The notes: a model not told the origin generated them from the letters alone. Counted from the stretch's first letter, positions 34,270 through 44,410 are shown. The stretch is 64,000 nucleotides of DNA from Erpobdella octoculata (GCA_963978895.1 OZ022240.1:10774307-10838306), one strand, 5' to 3'. Numbers and translations are program-made.

Positions 34270-34440
34270 TAAACTGCACAGTGGTGAAAGCAGTTATGCA
34301 ATCATCCTGCCGTCGTGGGTTCAAATCTCAGTCACGGCGAGGCATAATTCCGTTGAGCAAGGAATTCACTCACACTGCTCGGCCAACTCAGCCTTTCATC
34401 CTTCACTGGTCGATGAATGAGTACCAGTTTCACTGTGTGA
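34270..34440 (+). mobile_element. Second SINE-like segment
   Basis: B-box-like GGTTCAAATCTC at 34318-34329 within a GC-balanced block. It ends at the (TA)n tract like the elements nearby. Weak A box. No coding potential. Confidence 0.45.
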
Positions 34441-34442
34441 TC

Positions 34443-34528
<86 letters not shown>
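34443..34528. repeat. (TA)n microsatellite at the left end of PLE-1
   Basis: About 85 bp of TA between the SINE-like block and the inverted PLE leader. Confidence 0.97.
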
Positions 34529-34531
<3 letters not shown>

Positions 34532-34601
34532 TAATTTTTTCCAATACTCTAAATCGGTTTAAAAATAATTTATTCCCAAACACAAACTCCATAATCTTAT
34601 A

Positions 34602-34645
34602 GGCTAATAGATCTATTTCGGCAATTTTTTGCCATCATCAGAGCC
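34602..34645 (-). ncRNA. Hammerhead ribozyme, complete core (PLE-1 left arm)
   Basis: Stem I GGCU/AGCC (34642-34645 with 34602-34605), CUGAUGA, an extra U, stem II GGCAA/UUGCC, GAA, palindromic stem III AUAGAUCUAU, U17 and then the cleavage point. All core bases match the consensus. The very short self-complementary stem III is typical of PLE hammerheads that act as dimers. Confidence 0.88.
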
Positions 34646-35209
34646 GTTTAACTTTTTAAAATAAAATGCAGTGACTAAATGGTAAAAGATACAACTAATT
34701 GAAAGGAATTAAAATACAATTTAAATAAAATTTAAATTCATTATATACAAATGTAACAACATAAATAATATTTAAATTAAAATAATTATAATAATAACAG
34801 TAATAACTAAATAATTAAGATCAGTTAGTAAAGCCTTTAACAACGGAATTACAGTCAACTTCAAGGACGTGACTGGAAGAAGAATCACATACATTATCTA
34901 TAACCTTTGAAACACAAACGTCTGGTACAAAACATTCATTCAACGAAGAAATACCTGAAGAAACATTGGCACTATTAACATGCATATTTTTAACAGAAGT
35001 TGTAAATGAGTTAAAACATTTATTATTATTATTATTATTAGTTTTATTACTATTTAGAGAACCAAAAAGTTTAAGAGTTGAATCAAAAGAATACCATTGT
35101 TTATTAATTAAAGGCTTACATTTATTAATAGCTAAAGCTTCTTTTAATTTTAACTTAATGGGTTGATTTTCTTTCATTAGTATACTGGTGTTATCAATTA
35201 GAAATTTAT

Positions 35210-36856
35210 GTGATGGTTACTTATAATGTTGATAAAGAAATTAATAAAATTATTTCTCCTTATTGTCCTTCTCAATATAGTCTTAAATCTTCTTATGATT
35301 TTGTTGATCTTATTCATAGTAATGGAAGTTCTAATATAATTGCCTCTTTAGATGTTGAAAGTTTGTTTACCAACGTACCTGTTATAGACACTATAAATAT
35401 AATTTGTAAGTGTGTTTATTCACATCCTAGTATTCAACCTCCTCAAATCAGCCCTGAAGTCTTGAAAGAATTACTTTATATATGTACAACGCAATCTCCT
35501 TTTTTATCACCTAATGGAGACTTATATGTACAAATTGACGGTGTAGCTATGGGGTCCCCGTTGGGCCCGACTTTCGCTAATTTTTATATGGGTGATCTTG
35601 AAGCACGTGTATTTGAAAATCACACCAAACCTTTTCTGTATTGCCGTTATGTTGACGATATATTTGTTTCAGTTGATAACTTAGAAGAACTATTTAAACT
35701 GAGAGATGCATTTGTAAAAAATTCTAAACTACAATTTACTTATGAACTTGCTAATAATAAACATCAAATTCCTTTTTTGGATACTTTAGTTACTCGAAAT
35801 GTATCAAAACTATCTTGCGAGGTCTATACTAAACCCACAAACACAGGCAATTGTCTTAATTATAATAGCGATTGCCCTGAAAGATATAAACTAAATGTTA
35901 TTAATAATTATATAAATAGGGCCTATAAATTTTCAGAAACATGGTCTGAATTTCACAATGAAATTCTACAAGTGAAACAACTTTTGATAAATAATAATTA
36001 TTCTAATTCTATTGTTGATGCAACTATAAATAAATTTATGTCACGTATTACTGATAAAAAACATGTTTCAAAACCTAATACCAATAACTCATCAAATTCT
36101 TGTATAATTCCATTATATTATGCTAATCAGATGTCTAATAATTATAAAATAGATGAAAAAGTGTTGAAAAACATTGTGTATGATAATATTAAGGTTGTAA
36201 ATAAAGATAATACACTCAAGTTACACATCTATTATAATAATGGAAAAACTCATAATCTTTTAATTAAAAATAGTATAAATAATGTTTCTAGCCCTGTAGC
36301 ACAAACCAACCTAGTGTACCAATTTTCGTGTCCGTTTCCACATGGTCAGGTGGAAAATTACATTGGTCATACTAGAACTACTCTGTCTCGTAGATTGACT
36401 ATGCATTGTCAAAGTGGTGCCATATACCAACATATGTCAACACAACATTCAATCAAACCATCACATAAATTTCTAATTGATAACACCAGTATACTAATGA
36501 AAGAAAATCAACCCATTAAGTTAAAATTAAAAGAAGCTTTAGCTATTAATAAATGTAAGCCTTTAATTAATAAACAATGGTATTCTTTTGATTTAACTCT
36601 TAAACTTTTTGGTTCTCTAAATAGTAATAAAACTAATAATAATAATAATAATAATAAATGTTTTAACTCATTTACAACTTCTGTTAAAAATATGCATGTT
36701 AATAGTGCCAATGTTTCTTCAGGTATTTCTTCGTTGAATGAATGTTTTGTACCAGACGTTTGTGTTTCAAAGGTTATAGATAATGTATGTGATTCTTCTT
36801 CCAGTCAAGTCTTTGAAGTTGACTGTAATTCCGTTGTTAAAGGCTTTACTAACTGA
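35210..36856 (+). CDS. PLE-1 reverse transcriptase and GIY-YIG endonuclease (5'-truncated)
   Basis: Open for 548 codons. RT begins within the finger region: D-V-E-S-L-F-T-N-V-P, then D-G-V-A-M-G-S-P-L-G-P-T-F-A-N-F-Y-M-G, and the catalytic Y-V-D-D at residue about 147. T-K-P-T-N-T-G-N follows. The GIY-YIG endonuclease shows Y-I-G-H-T-R-T-T-L-S-R-R-L at about residue 383, followed by a Ser/Asn-rich tail. The start at 35210 lies at the inverted-repeat junction and is probably not the native start; the N-terminal domain is missing. Catalytic residues are intact. Confidence 0.93.
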   Translation: MMVTYNVDKEINKIISPYCPSQYSLKSSYDFVDLIHSNGSSNIIASLDVESLFTNVPVIDTINIICKCVYSHPSIQPPQISPEVLKELLYICTTQSPFLSPNGDLYVQIDGVAMGSPLGPTFANFYMGDLEARVFENHTKPFLYCRYVDDIFVSVDNLEELFKLRDAFVKNSKLQFTYELANNKHQIPFLDTLVTRNVSKLSCEVYTKPTNTGNCLNYNSDCPERYKLNVINNYINRAYKFSETWSEFHNEILQVKQLLINNNYSNSIVDATINKFMSRITDKKHVSKPNTNNSSNSCIIPLYYANQMSNNYKIDEKVLKNIVYDNIKVVNKDNTLKLHIYYNNGKTHNLLIKNSINNVSSPVAQTNLVYQFSCPFPHGQVENYIGHTRTTLSRRLTMHCQSGAIYQHMSTQHSIKPSHKFLIDNTSILMKENQPIKLKLKEALAINKCKPLINKQWYSFDLTLKLFGSLNSNKTNNNNNNNKCFNSFTTSVKNMHVNSANVSSGISSLNECFVPDVCVSKVIDNVCDSSSSQVFEVDCNSVVKGFTN

Positions 36857-37031
36857 TCTTAATTATTTAGTTATTACTGTTATTATTATAATTATTTTAA
36901 TTTAAATATTTTTTATGTTGTTACATTTGTATATAATGAATTTAAATTTTATTTAAATTGTATTTTAATTCCTTTCAATTAGTTGTATCTTTTACCATTT
37001 AGTCACTGCATTTTATTTTAAAAAGTTAAAC

Positions 37032-37075
37032 GGCTCTGATGATGGCAAAAAATTGCCAAAATAGATCTATTAGCC
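37032..37075 (+). ncRNA. Hammerhead ribozyme, G12 mutated (PLE-1 right end)
   Basis: Same fold as the left-arm copy, but the base after stem II is A instead of G12 (GCCAAA versus GCCGAA). G12 is the general base, so this copy should be inactive while the left-arm copy is intact. The AUG in the core opens a 13-codon frame ending 4 bases before the leader ATG at 37085. Confidence 0.85.
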
Positions 37076-37084
37076 TATAAGATT

Positions 37085-37231
37085 ATGGAGTTTGTGTTTG
37101 GGAATAAATTATTTTTAAACCGATTTAGAGTATTGGAAAAAATTAAAAATAAAATCGATTCAGCCAAGTGCGCCACTTTTTTCAATCGAGTTTGCCTAAA
37201 AGAACATATAGCGCCGAAGTATTCAAAAAAT
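37085..37231 (+). pseudogene. PLE-1 leader at (TA)n
   Basis: ATG 37085, then leader with C-A-T-F-F-N-R-V-C-L-K-E-H-I-A-P-K-Y and I-Y repeats. Followed by a 15-bp TA tract, then by the oppositely oriented leader of the next PLE. Confidence 0.75.
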
Positions 37232-37246
37232 ATATATATATATATA

Positions 37247-37823
37247 TCTTTAAGGCATGCTCTAAGAAATACAACTCGCCATTTGGCAGAAACAACTTTT
37301 CGAGCCAAATTCTCGACTTTTCGGTATAAAACTCGCGGTTCGTGACTACAATTAGTCAAAAAGTTTTTTGTTAAACTTTTATTGTCAGACCGACGGACCG
37401 TTTCAGCTATGTCAGCCATCATCAGGATCAAACATAAAACAAGAAAAGTAAACAAACAGAAAGAACCGAAATTTTCAAAGAATTACCACACCAACAAAAA
37501 AGTAAACACTCCAAATGTCAAATTAAGAGAATACAAGGCTACACAAAAAGTACATAAGTAGAACAAAAATTCCATGGTGTTTACTTACAACAGGAATCAT
37601 AAACTAATGTAATCACAGCGACTATAACATTTATACTATTGGAATACACTATCAATTTTTGCGCTATCGCTGTGTTATATTAGAAGATACCAGAGTTTTA
37701 GGTATACCAGCAAGTTTTATACCGAAAAGTCGAGAATTTGGCTCGAAAAGTTGTTTCTGCCAAATGGCGAGTTGTATTTCTTAGAGCATGCCTCAGAGAT
37801 AAATTGATTCCACAGTTTATTCG

Positions 37824-37830
<7 letters not shown>
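37247..37830. mobile_element. Short PLE (584 bp) made of two outward leaders
   Basis: Left end: minus-strand leader (37360-37247, V-V-F-L-R-A-C-L-K-D) with hammerhead. Right end: + strand leader of the same family (37700-37828, V-V-F-L-R-A-C-L-R-D and P-Q-F-I-R-N-K). Between them only 3' UTR-type sequence, no RT. Both ends meet (TA)n. A minimal case of the inverted PLE architecture. Confidence 0.8.
37388..37429 (-). ncRNA. Hammerhead ribozyme, complete core
   Basis: Stem I GAUC/GGUC (one G-U pair), CUGAUGA at 37425-37419, extra U, stem II GGCU/AGCU, GAA, stem III ACGG-U-CCGU, C17. The AUG AUG in the core is in frame with the leader (M-M-A-D-I-A-E-T-V and on to V-V-F-L-R-A-C-L), so the ribozyme would be part of the coding sequence. 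Confidence 0.87.

Positions 37831-37892
<62 letters not shown>
37829..37892. repeat. (TA)n between two convergent PLE leaders
   Basis: About 64 bp of TA; + strand leader on the left, minus-strand leader on the right. Confidence 0.97.
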
Positions 37893-37895
<3 letters not shown>

Positions 37896-38028
37896 TTTAA
37901 GGCACGCTCCATTGAAAATAATGGCCCATTTTGCGTTTATCAGTTTTCGCGACAAAGCCTCAATAAATCGTAACTTAGAAGACGAAAGACGATTTTTGAT
38001 GTCAGTCATTTTATTATTAACTGGATAT

Positions 38029-38073
38029 GGGCTGACTGCAGTTTCGGAAAACTTTTTTCCATCCTCAGAGCCC
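38029..38073 (-). ncRNA. Hammerhead ribozyme, complete core (PLE-2)
   Basis: Stem I GGGCU/AGCCC, CUGAGGA, extra U, stem II GGAAAA/UUUUCC, GAA, palindromic stem III ACUGCAGU, C17. No core mismatch. The core AUG (38062) opens an 18-codon frame whose TGA overlaps the leader ATG at 38009 (ATGA). Confidence 0.9.
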
Positions 38074-38365
38074 GAAAATAAAGTAACTGTTTAACAAAAG
38101 AAAATGAACGTACCACGTACTATAAATGTAAAAAACTGAACAGAAATCAAAACGTCGAAGGTCACAACTGAAATGTAAACAACATAGGTAACATGAATGG
38201 AAGCAGGTGTAGTTAGTAAGTATGTTGTTATGATAGGGCGAAAGCCGTTATTAAAAGGTGAAATGAGAAATTATTGAAAATATTTAGTAATATATGGTAG
38301 AATGAGGTTTGTAACTATAATTGAAATATAACTATTGCTACACGGTATAGGAAAGGAATGAAGAA

Positions 38366-39100
38366 TCAATCTCTATCGGTGTCTTTTTTATCTCGTTTTC
38401 GACGAGAAGTAATATTAGGATTATTAATGATATCAGGAAAGATGTGTTTATTAGGCGAACTTGCATTATTGAGAGCTGGTGAGGAATCGTGGGACGGTTG
38501 AGTGGTGACGTATTGTTGCGGTTGAGTGTCGCTGTGATGGGCAATTAAATCGGAGTCGTTAACGTTTTTGGAGGGGGAGCGATCGTGTTGAAGGTTATCT
38601 TTAGAGCAATCTTTGGTTGAAGAAACGTCGACAATAGAGTGGAATGGATTATCAGGCGCCAGGGTATTATGACAAATCATAGTATTTTCAGAAGAGCTGT
38701 TGCAGGCGGCGATCTGTTGATCTGAAGGGTTGTTTTGCAGACTGATGGCGTGTTGTCCTAGTGGACGGTGAGTGTCGACGGAGTCAACGCCTGTTTCGTG
38801 TTTATTGGTCTCGGTTTGGTTTTTGGGGGCTAGTACTTGTTCGTTAGTGAAACTCGGTTTAGGCTCTTCTAGTCTGTAGCCATGTAGTAAAGGAACCGTA
38901 GTTTGCGCTGTAATAGAAGTCGGACGACAGAGGAGTGTGCTCGGTCCTTGTGGAAAATGCTGGCGTCCATTATTGTGATCGAACAGTTGCAAGGTCTGAT
39001 CGAAATGGTCGTCTTGAATATTCATACTGGGTTGATTTCTTAATATATATAGTGCTTCAAGGATCTTTAGCCGAGTCGGATCATCTGAGGAAATGAGCAC
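38366..39100 (-). pseudogene. PLE-2 C-terminal tail
   Basis: In the same frame as the RT ORF (40855-39164), separated by a single TAG at 39164-39166. It begins with the end of the GIY-YIG region (R-L-K-I-L-E-A-L-Y-I) and goes on as a low-complexity Ser/Asn/Gln/His/Pro tail ending in R-R-K-R-D-K-K. Similar tail start in PLE-6 (L-H-G-Y-S-L-R-E-P-K-P versus L-H-G-Y-R-L-E-E-P-K-P). Confidence 0.85.
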
Positions 39101-39163
39101 GCGAGTGTTGGGGTCGGTGATGGTCCTCGTGAGCGCGACTCCATGATTGGTAAGGAAATGAGT

Positions 39164-40855
39164 CTAAATGTTGCCGCCCTGTATGTGCATGGTTAGCTGC
39201 CTAGATAAGGTCGTTCTGGTGTGACCAATGTATGTTGCGACCTCTTCGTGTTCGAAAGGGCAGCGAAGGGTCGGACGGATAAGGTTATTTGGAGCGACGA
39301 GGTTATGAGTTTTGCGAGTTTTGTAGTAAATCAGGAACTGGATTTTACTGGTTGGGTCGACTGGAGAGACTTTGGACCGTATTATGTTTCGAAGAATAGA
39401 TTCATCGATGTTGTAGTTATCGTGCATTTGAGCGCGATAATGTAGTGCAACAGTTGTTTGTGTTGGAGAGTCCGTGTTGTTGATCGAGTGGTTCTTTTTG
39501 TGAAGAAACGCTTTCACTGTGCTATCAACTAGAGTATTCGAAAAATTGTTGTTGATCAACAGTTGCTTAATTTGTTGAAGTTCTTGGTGAAAATGGGACC
39601 AGTCTTCTGTCACTTTGTATGCTCGATGTAGGTATGATAATATTGTGCCTTTTTTGTACTGTTCGGGGCAGAATCCGTCACCGTTCAAAGGGCTAGCACC
39701 CGAGGTAGGTTTAGTGTAAATGTCGAGATGAAGTTTATTTTCCAGTTGGGAGACAAGAACATAAAGAAAAGGAAGTTGGTGCTGTATGTTGCAAAGTTCG
39801 TAGGTGAAGTTAAGTACACTATTGCTTTCAAGCGCGGTCTTCAGTTCCAGTAGGTCGCTTGGGCTGTCCACCATTACAAAGATGTCGTCGACGTAACGTG
39901 CGTACAGATGAGGTCGCTTGAGTTGATTGTTGAACACTGCGTTTTCGACGTGACCCATGTAAAACTGTGCAAATGTCGGTCCAAGTGGGGATCCCATGGC
40001 AACTCCGTCGGTTTGAACGTAGAGGTCGCCATTAGGGTGTTGAAAAGGCACAGCGGTTGTGCATATTTCCAAGAGTTGGGTTAAGATTGTTTTGTCAAGT
40101 GTTGGAGGATCAAGAGTAGTGTGGCCATAAACGTGTTGCAAAATAATATCGATTGTAGTTTTAACAGGAACGTTGGTGAACAAGCTTTCAACGTCCATAG
40201 TTGCCATGGTGCCGGAATTATGAGTGCAATTTCGGACCAGGTGGACGAAGTCAGACGTAAACTTCAAGCTGTACGAGTTTGGACAGTAAGGAGCAATCAA
40301 TGAGTTGAGAGATTTGGCTAAAGAATATATGGGAGTTGGGCATTGTGAAATGATTGGTCTTAACGGCATATCCGGTTTGTGTGTCTTTACGTTGCCGTAG
40401 ATATAGCCAGGATCATATTCACCAATGATCTGAGAGAATCGTTTTTGTTGAAGTTGTAGGTTAGCGTCGACGATGAGTTTGTTAGCCCTTATTTTAATCT
40501 CTGCTGTTGCATTGTGTGTGATTTTGCTAAATTTAGTTTTATCTGATAAGATCCCGTCAAACCTGTAAAAATAGTCGGTTCTATTCATGATAACGTATGT
40601 ATTTGATTTATCAGCTTTTCGCAAAATAATATTCTGGTTTTGTCGAAGTGACTTAGCAGCATTTCTCATTTTTGGATACAGAAAACTACGCTTGGTGTTG
40701 CGGTGGGTATAGCCTTCACGGGACAGCGTGGCCCTCAGTCGGTCGCTGCAACGAAGAATTCCATCAACAGTTAGTCTTCTAACGTCGCGATACAAAATCT
40801 CCAATTCGGTTTTTTTAACCATGGGATCGTAACGATTTATAGTTACAAACCTCAT
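39164..40855 (-). CDS. PLE-2 reverse transcriptase and GIY-YIG endonuclease
   Basis: 563 codons open. N-terminal PLE region, then K-A-D-K-S-N-T-Y-V-I-M, G-N-V-K-T-H-K-P-D-M-P-L-R-P-I-I-S, D-V-E-S-L-F-T-N-V-P, D-G-V-A-M-G-S-P-L-G-P, the catalytic Y-V-D-D at residue about 317, T-K-P-T-S-G-A-S, and endonuclease Y-I-G-H-T-R-T-T-L-S-R-Q-L-T-M-H. It ends at TAG just after G-G-N-I; the frame continues beyond as the tail. PLEs copy RNA by target-primed reverse transcription with the GIY-YIG nuclease nicking the target. The start at 40855 abuts the inverted arm, so native N-terminal residues (the leader) are missing. Confidence 0.93.
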   Translation of the reverse strand: MRFVTINRYDPMVKKTELEILYRDVRRLTVDGILRCSDRLRATLSREGYTHRNTKRSFLYPKMRNAAKSLRQNQNIILRKADKSNTYVIMNRTDYFYRFDGILSDKTKFSKITHNATAEIKIRANKLIVDANLQLQQKRFSQIIGEYDPGYIYGNVKTHKPDMPLRPIISQCPTPIYSLAKSLNSLIAPYCPNSYSLKFTSDFVHLVRNCTHNSGTMATMDVESLFTNVPVKTTIDIILQHVYGHTTLDPPTLDKTILTQLLEICTTAVPFQHPNGDLYVQTDGVAMGSPLGPTFAQFYMGHVENAVFNNQLKRPHLYARYVDDIFVMVDSPSDLLELKTALESNSVLNFTYELCNIQHQLPFLYVLVSQLENKLHLDIYTKPTSGASPLNGDGFCPEQYKKGTILSYLHRAYKVTEDWSHFHQELQQIKQLLINNNFSNTLVDSTVKAFLHKKNHSINNTDSPTQTTVALHYRAQMHDNYNIDESILRNIIRSKVSPVDPTSKIQFLIYYKTRKTHNLVAPNNLIRPTLRCPFEHEEVATYIGHTRTTLSRQLTMHIQGGNI

Positions 40856-41083
40856 TCTACCATATATTACTAAATTATTTCAATAATTTCTCATTTCACC
40901 TTTTAATAACGGCTTTCGCCCTATCATAACAACATACTTACTAACTACACCTGCTTCCATTCATGTTACCTATGTTGTTTACATTTCAGTTGTGCCCTTC
41001 GACGTTTTGATTTCTGTTCAGTTTTTTGCATTTATAGTAAGTGGTACGTTCATTTTATTTTGTTAAACAGTTACTTTATTTTC

Positions 41084-41122
41084 GGGCTCTGAGGATGGAA
41101 ACAAGTTTTCCGAAGTCAGCCC
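41084..41122 (+). ncRNA. Hammerhead remnant without stem III (PLE-2 inverted arm)
   Basis: GGGCU, CUGAGGA, U, GGAAA/UUUCC and GAA are kept, but the stem III palindrome is gone (GAA-GUC-AGCCC). An inverted partner of 38029-38073 that lost about 6 bases. Confidence 0.7.
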
Positions 41123-41228
41123 ATGTCCAGTTAATAATAAAATGACTGACATCAAAAATCGTCTTTCGTCTTCTAAGTTACGATTTATTGAGGCTTTGTC
41201 GCGAAAACTGATAAACGCAAAATGGCCC

Positions 41229-41973
41229 ACTTGGCGTTTATCAATTTTTTTATGGTGCCCTCGATTTTGCGGTAATTGAAAAACGTGAGACTTGTTTCAG
41301 ATGTTTTATTTGGCTTGCTGCAGTTTCGGAAATCCTTTTCCATCTTCAGAGCCCAAAGTAATAAACTAAAATAAAAGTCAGCGTAAAATAAGAAACGGAA
41401 GCAAGACGAATCAAAACTAGTTAAATTAAAGTAAATTCCATTAGAGTTCGAAACAAATTAAATTAAATTCCATTAGAGTGCAAGAGTAAAACGAAAACGA
41501 GATTACTTCAAATTAAGTAAACGAGTGAGCGCTAAGGCACGAACGCGACAACTGAAAGGTGAGAGAGCTAGACGAGGTAGCCATTCAGGTACCCTTCCCC
41601 AATTACTGATAACATCAATAACCTTTTCTCAAAACACCAATACCAGAGTCAGTTTTGGAATGACGAAAAACTTTTCAATGTCCTTACCATACAACTGACA
41701 TACGGTCAACCTTACTGCCTTTGTTATCTGGAAGTAGTTTACTATTAAAGTGAAAATTTTAAAGTAATAAAATAAGCCAAGTTAAGTCAAAAACGCCCTG
41801 AACACTTTCATCGGCAAAATGGCTAATAACCCGAAAATATGTTTATATCAGAAAATTGGACCTCATTGAGGGACCACTTATCCTTTAGATCAAGACCTGA
41901 AATTTTTACAGTTAAATTGTGTTAGTAAATGGCACATTTTGAGACCCTATGCATAACGTTTACTGAACACTCT

Positions 41974-41974
<1 letters not shown>
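41229..41974 (-). mobile_element. PLE fragment fused head to head with PLE-2
   Basis: Minus-strand leader and hammerhead (41354-41312), then UTR sequence that recurs at 46600-46906 and 51406-51450 (GCGCTAAGGCACGAACGCGA at about 41528). The leader joins the outward leader of PLE-2 directly at about 41228, with no (TA)n between. Right end at (TA)n. No RT. Confidence 0.75.
41312..41354 (-). ncRNA. Hammerhead ribozyme, core complete, weak stem III
   Basis: Stem I GGCU/AGCC, CUGAAGA, U, stem II GGAAA/UUUCC, GAA, stem III ACUGCAGC (first pair A-C mismatched), A17. The core AUG is in frame with the leader up to I-N-A-K-W (M-E-K-D-F-R-N-C-S and on). Confidence 0.78.

Positions 41975-42045
<71 letters not shown>
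41975..42045. repeat. (TA)n microsatellite
   Basis: About 70 bp between two PLE fragments. Confidence 0.97.
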
Positions 42046-42053
<8 letters not shown>

Positions 42054-42429
42054 AATCGTCAAATCGTATTACAGGTCCAGAAGAATGATTTTGTAGTTTA
42101 TTGGGTGATAATAAATAATCTTGGATAATTCACATCTTTTAGATCTTTGTTGAAATCATATTTCAAATAAGCATCATCTTTTTTTCATTACACTATCTGA
42201 AGTATCTCTCCATCGAATATTCAGCACATTGTTTTCCATAACACAATCCCGCCATCGAATATCCGCCATATTTTTTTCATGAAAATATCTTATATATCTT
42301 TCCATCGAATATTCCATGGCTGGTCTTTTTTTTCTCCACTCCTCAAGATTTTTTTCAAGAAACTCTTCAAAAGGTTTTTCGAAAACACTTTCCATAAATC
42401 CGATAAATCCCTTCATCAAACTGCTATTT

Positions 42430-43235
42430 GATTTTAAAATGACTCTTAGTTTATCTGATTCAGAATCCCCTGTGGATTCATCTGATTCAAAATCCTCGGT
42501 ACCGTTCTCTGTTCTTGGCTCATCCTTTTCAGAGTTTTTGCTTGCTGCATTGCTATTGTTGTTTTGTCATCTTTGTTTTCTTCCAAGTTTCAATCGAACG
42601 TTTTCTTTTCACATTCCAACTCGGCTCTTTCGTCGGTGTCAACTTTCGTATCGTCCAGCGGATCTTTCTTCAAATCATCGCCATCGTCTCTCAAATCAGT
42701 GTCTTCTTTTTTTTGTCAAGTCACCAAAGTGAAAGTAAAAAACATTCCAAATGCAGATGTTAATAATAAAAAAACGATCGTCAATAATGAACATAATGGC
42801 TATTGAACTGAAGAGCCAATTGTTCATTCATCGATTTCCGTGTTTCAGACCGATCTGCCAAACAATAAACTTGAAAATTTAATAGTTGATGACACACGTT
42901 CTCTGAAGTTGGGTGCTTCACAGGGTTCCTGTGAAACTGGTATTTTGATTGAAGAAACCGGGGGCGAGAGAAAGTCGTTGGTGGTGAATGCTTTGTCTTC
43001 TGACTAGCACGATACACATTTTCCTTAGTCGGGTGCTGCACGGAGTTCCTGGAAAACTGGTGTTTTGGTTGAAGGTGCTGGAGTTGAGACGAGCTCATTG
43101 GTGATTGGTGCTGAGTCCGGTGGGCTTCTGTCATCTCTGGACGGGTGCGAATGTGGGGAGGATTGGTATGACTCCCCGGCTTCTGTTGATATGACAACCT
43201 TTTCCCACCTCACTCACAATGTAACCGTTCGTCGT
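42430..43235 (+). pseudogene. Probable PLE C-terminal tail (5'-truncated PLE)
   Basis: No RT is present. The + strand reads in broken frames a Ser/Asp-rich part (S-D-S-E-S-P-V-D-S-S-D-S-K) and two tandem copies of a segment of about 110 bp (G-S-C-E-T-G-I-L-I-E near 42935, S-S-W-K-T-G-V-L-V-E near 43050). I call it a PLE tail from its place before a PLE-type 3' UTR and hammerhead (43872) and leader (43910-44071), not from sequence homology. Confidence 0.5.
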
Positions 43236-43871
43236 AAGTAATTGTACGGAAGTGACAGTACTTATGGTAAATTATACATACCTTTTATATAAATCTTGTA
43301 GATTTATCTTATATGTTATCATAACTAAGTTACATATGCTGTTTGTAGTTATCCTTGCTGAGTCATGCAATTTACAATTCCATAATGCTTTTATTCTTAG
43401 ACATTATTAATTTACTTAATTGATTGTATATTATGTCTTAAAACTTCATGTAATCTCATTTGTCTTTTAAACGTCTATTTACCTTACTATAGCATGATTG
43501 CAATTGAAATTAATTTTGTGTAACTTTTATATTTGATGTAATGCATTTGAAATCATAAGAAGTTAATTTTAGTTATAATAGTTTAGTTTTAATTGTCCTG
43601 TAAGTCACGATATATTCCATAATATCTGTATAATTTTATCTAGGTTTAATTTTACTTTGAAACGTCTATTTATGTATGAAACATAATAATAAGAATAATA
43701 TTATTCATTAAATTTGAAGACAGTTAATTTTAGTTATAATAGTTTATTTTAATTGTTCCCTAATTCATAGTACATTCCATAATATCTGTATAATATTATG
43801 TCTCTCTAAGTTAACTTTTAAACGTCTATTTACTTTTCTATATCATGTTTACATTTTACATTTTAAAATTA

Positions 43872-43915
43872 AACCCTGATGATGACAAAATAATGTCGAA
43901 ACTGGCCAGTTGGCT
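43872..43915 (+). ncRNA. Hammerhead ribozyme candidate with weak stem I
   Basis: CUGAUGA (43876-43882), U, stem II GACA/UGUC, GAA, palindromic stem III ACUGGCCAGU, U17. Stem I only CC/GG plus one further A-U pair beyond a mismatch. Core complete. Confidence 0.72.
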
Positions 43916-44071
43916 AATAAATATGTAACCATGAACAAGGATATTAGTCTTTATTTACTTAAAAAACGAAAGCTGGAAAGTCTTTGTAAAAAATTGTTAA
44001 ACAGCGAATACAAATGTATTTTTAACAGAGCGTGTATTACCGAAAATCTTATACCTCGCTACGCTAAAAAT
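43910..44071 (+). pseudogene. PLE leader at a short (TA)n
   Basis: K-C-I-F-N-R-A-C-I-T-E-N-L-I-P-R-Y-A-K-N, then I-Y codons; the TA tract here is short and interrupted (44069-44110). Confidence 0.7.
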
Positions 44072-44137
44072 ATATATATGTATATATATAATTTGTATAA
44101 ATATATAATAATTACAAAAGAACATTTATTGATGTAG

Positions 44138-44260
44138 GTACTTGGTTTTACTTTTGACAATAAAAATTTCCACAACATATCTCTTGGTCAAGGTCAAGAA
44201 ATCGTAGCAGAAAACGCAATGGATATAGCAGCCAAAGAAGGTCATTGGGTTATTTTACAG
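44138..44260 (+). CDS. Axonemal dynein heavy chain, visible exon 7 (AAA6)
   Basis: 41 codons, phase 0, between GATGTAG and GTAAAT. It codes [23 protein letters not shown] and G-H-W-V-I-L-Q, an almost invariant AAA6 segment. Only about 65 bp separate it from the PLE leader and TA tract upstream. The preceding intron is 16.4 kb, with Helitron, LTR element and PLEs. Confidence 0.96.
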
Positions 44261-44410
44261 GTAAATGGTTTCAACCATGTTCAAAGTATAATTTGTTGTA
44301 AGACTTTTAAACTAAAAGCCACTTATGACTAACTTTTCTTAAATCTTGGCTTTTGTACAAAACAGCTAGAATCAGCTATTTTTCATGAGCCAACCTACAC
44401 TCCTACAGAC

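Larger units (their letters stand above)
34529..37231 (+). mobile_element. Penelope-like element PLE-1 with long terminal inverted repeats
   Basis: Left arm 34529-35216 is an inverted copy of about 36462-37147: C-tail codons, 3' UTR, hammerhead and leader. The central part (35217-36461) is a 5'-truncated sense copy with RT and GIY-YIG endonuclease. The right end is the leader running into (TA)n. The arms differ at few positions (for example 6 versus 7 Asn codons), so the structure is young. PLEs often carry inverted or tandem partial copies at their 5' side; here the arms are about 690 bp and would form one hairpin. Confidence 0.93.
37893..41228 (-). mobile_element. PLE-2, nearly complete, with inverted 5' arm
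   Basis: Minus-strand order from right to left: inverted arm (41228-40840), RT/GIY-YIG ORF (40855-39164), C-tail (39100-38366), 3' UTR, hammerhead (38073-38029) and leader (to 37893). The inverted arm repeats 37895-38325 (UTR, hammerhead, leader) in opposite sense. Of the PLEs here this is the longest coding copy, lacking only the extreme N-terminus. Confidence 0.92.

Noticed and set aside
42174..42419. Minus-strand ORF of 81 codons with charged residues
   Set aside because: Explained by three imperfect copies of a CCATCGAATAT-containing unit; no family recognised and no gene structure around it.
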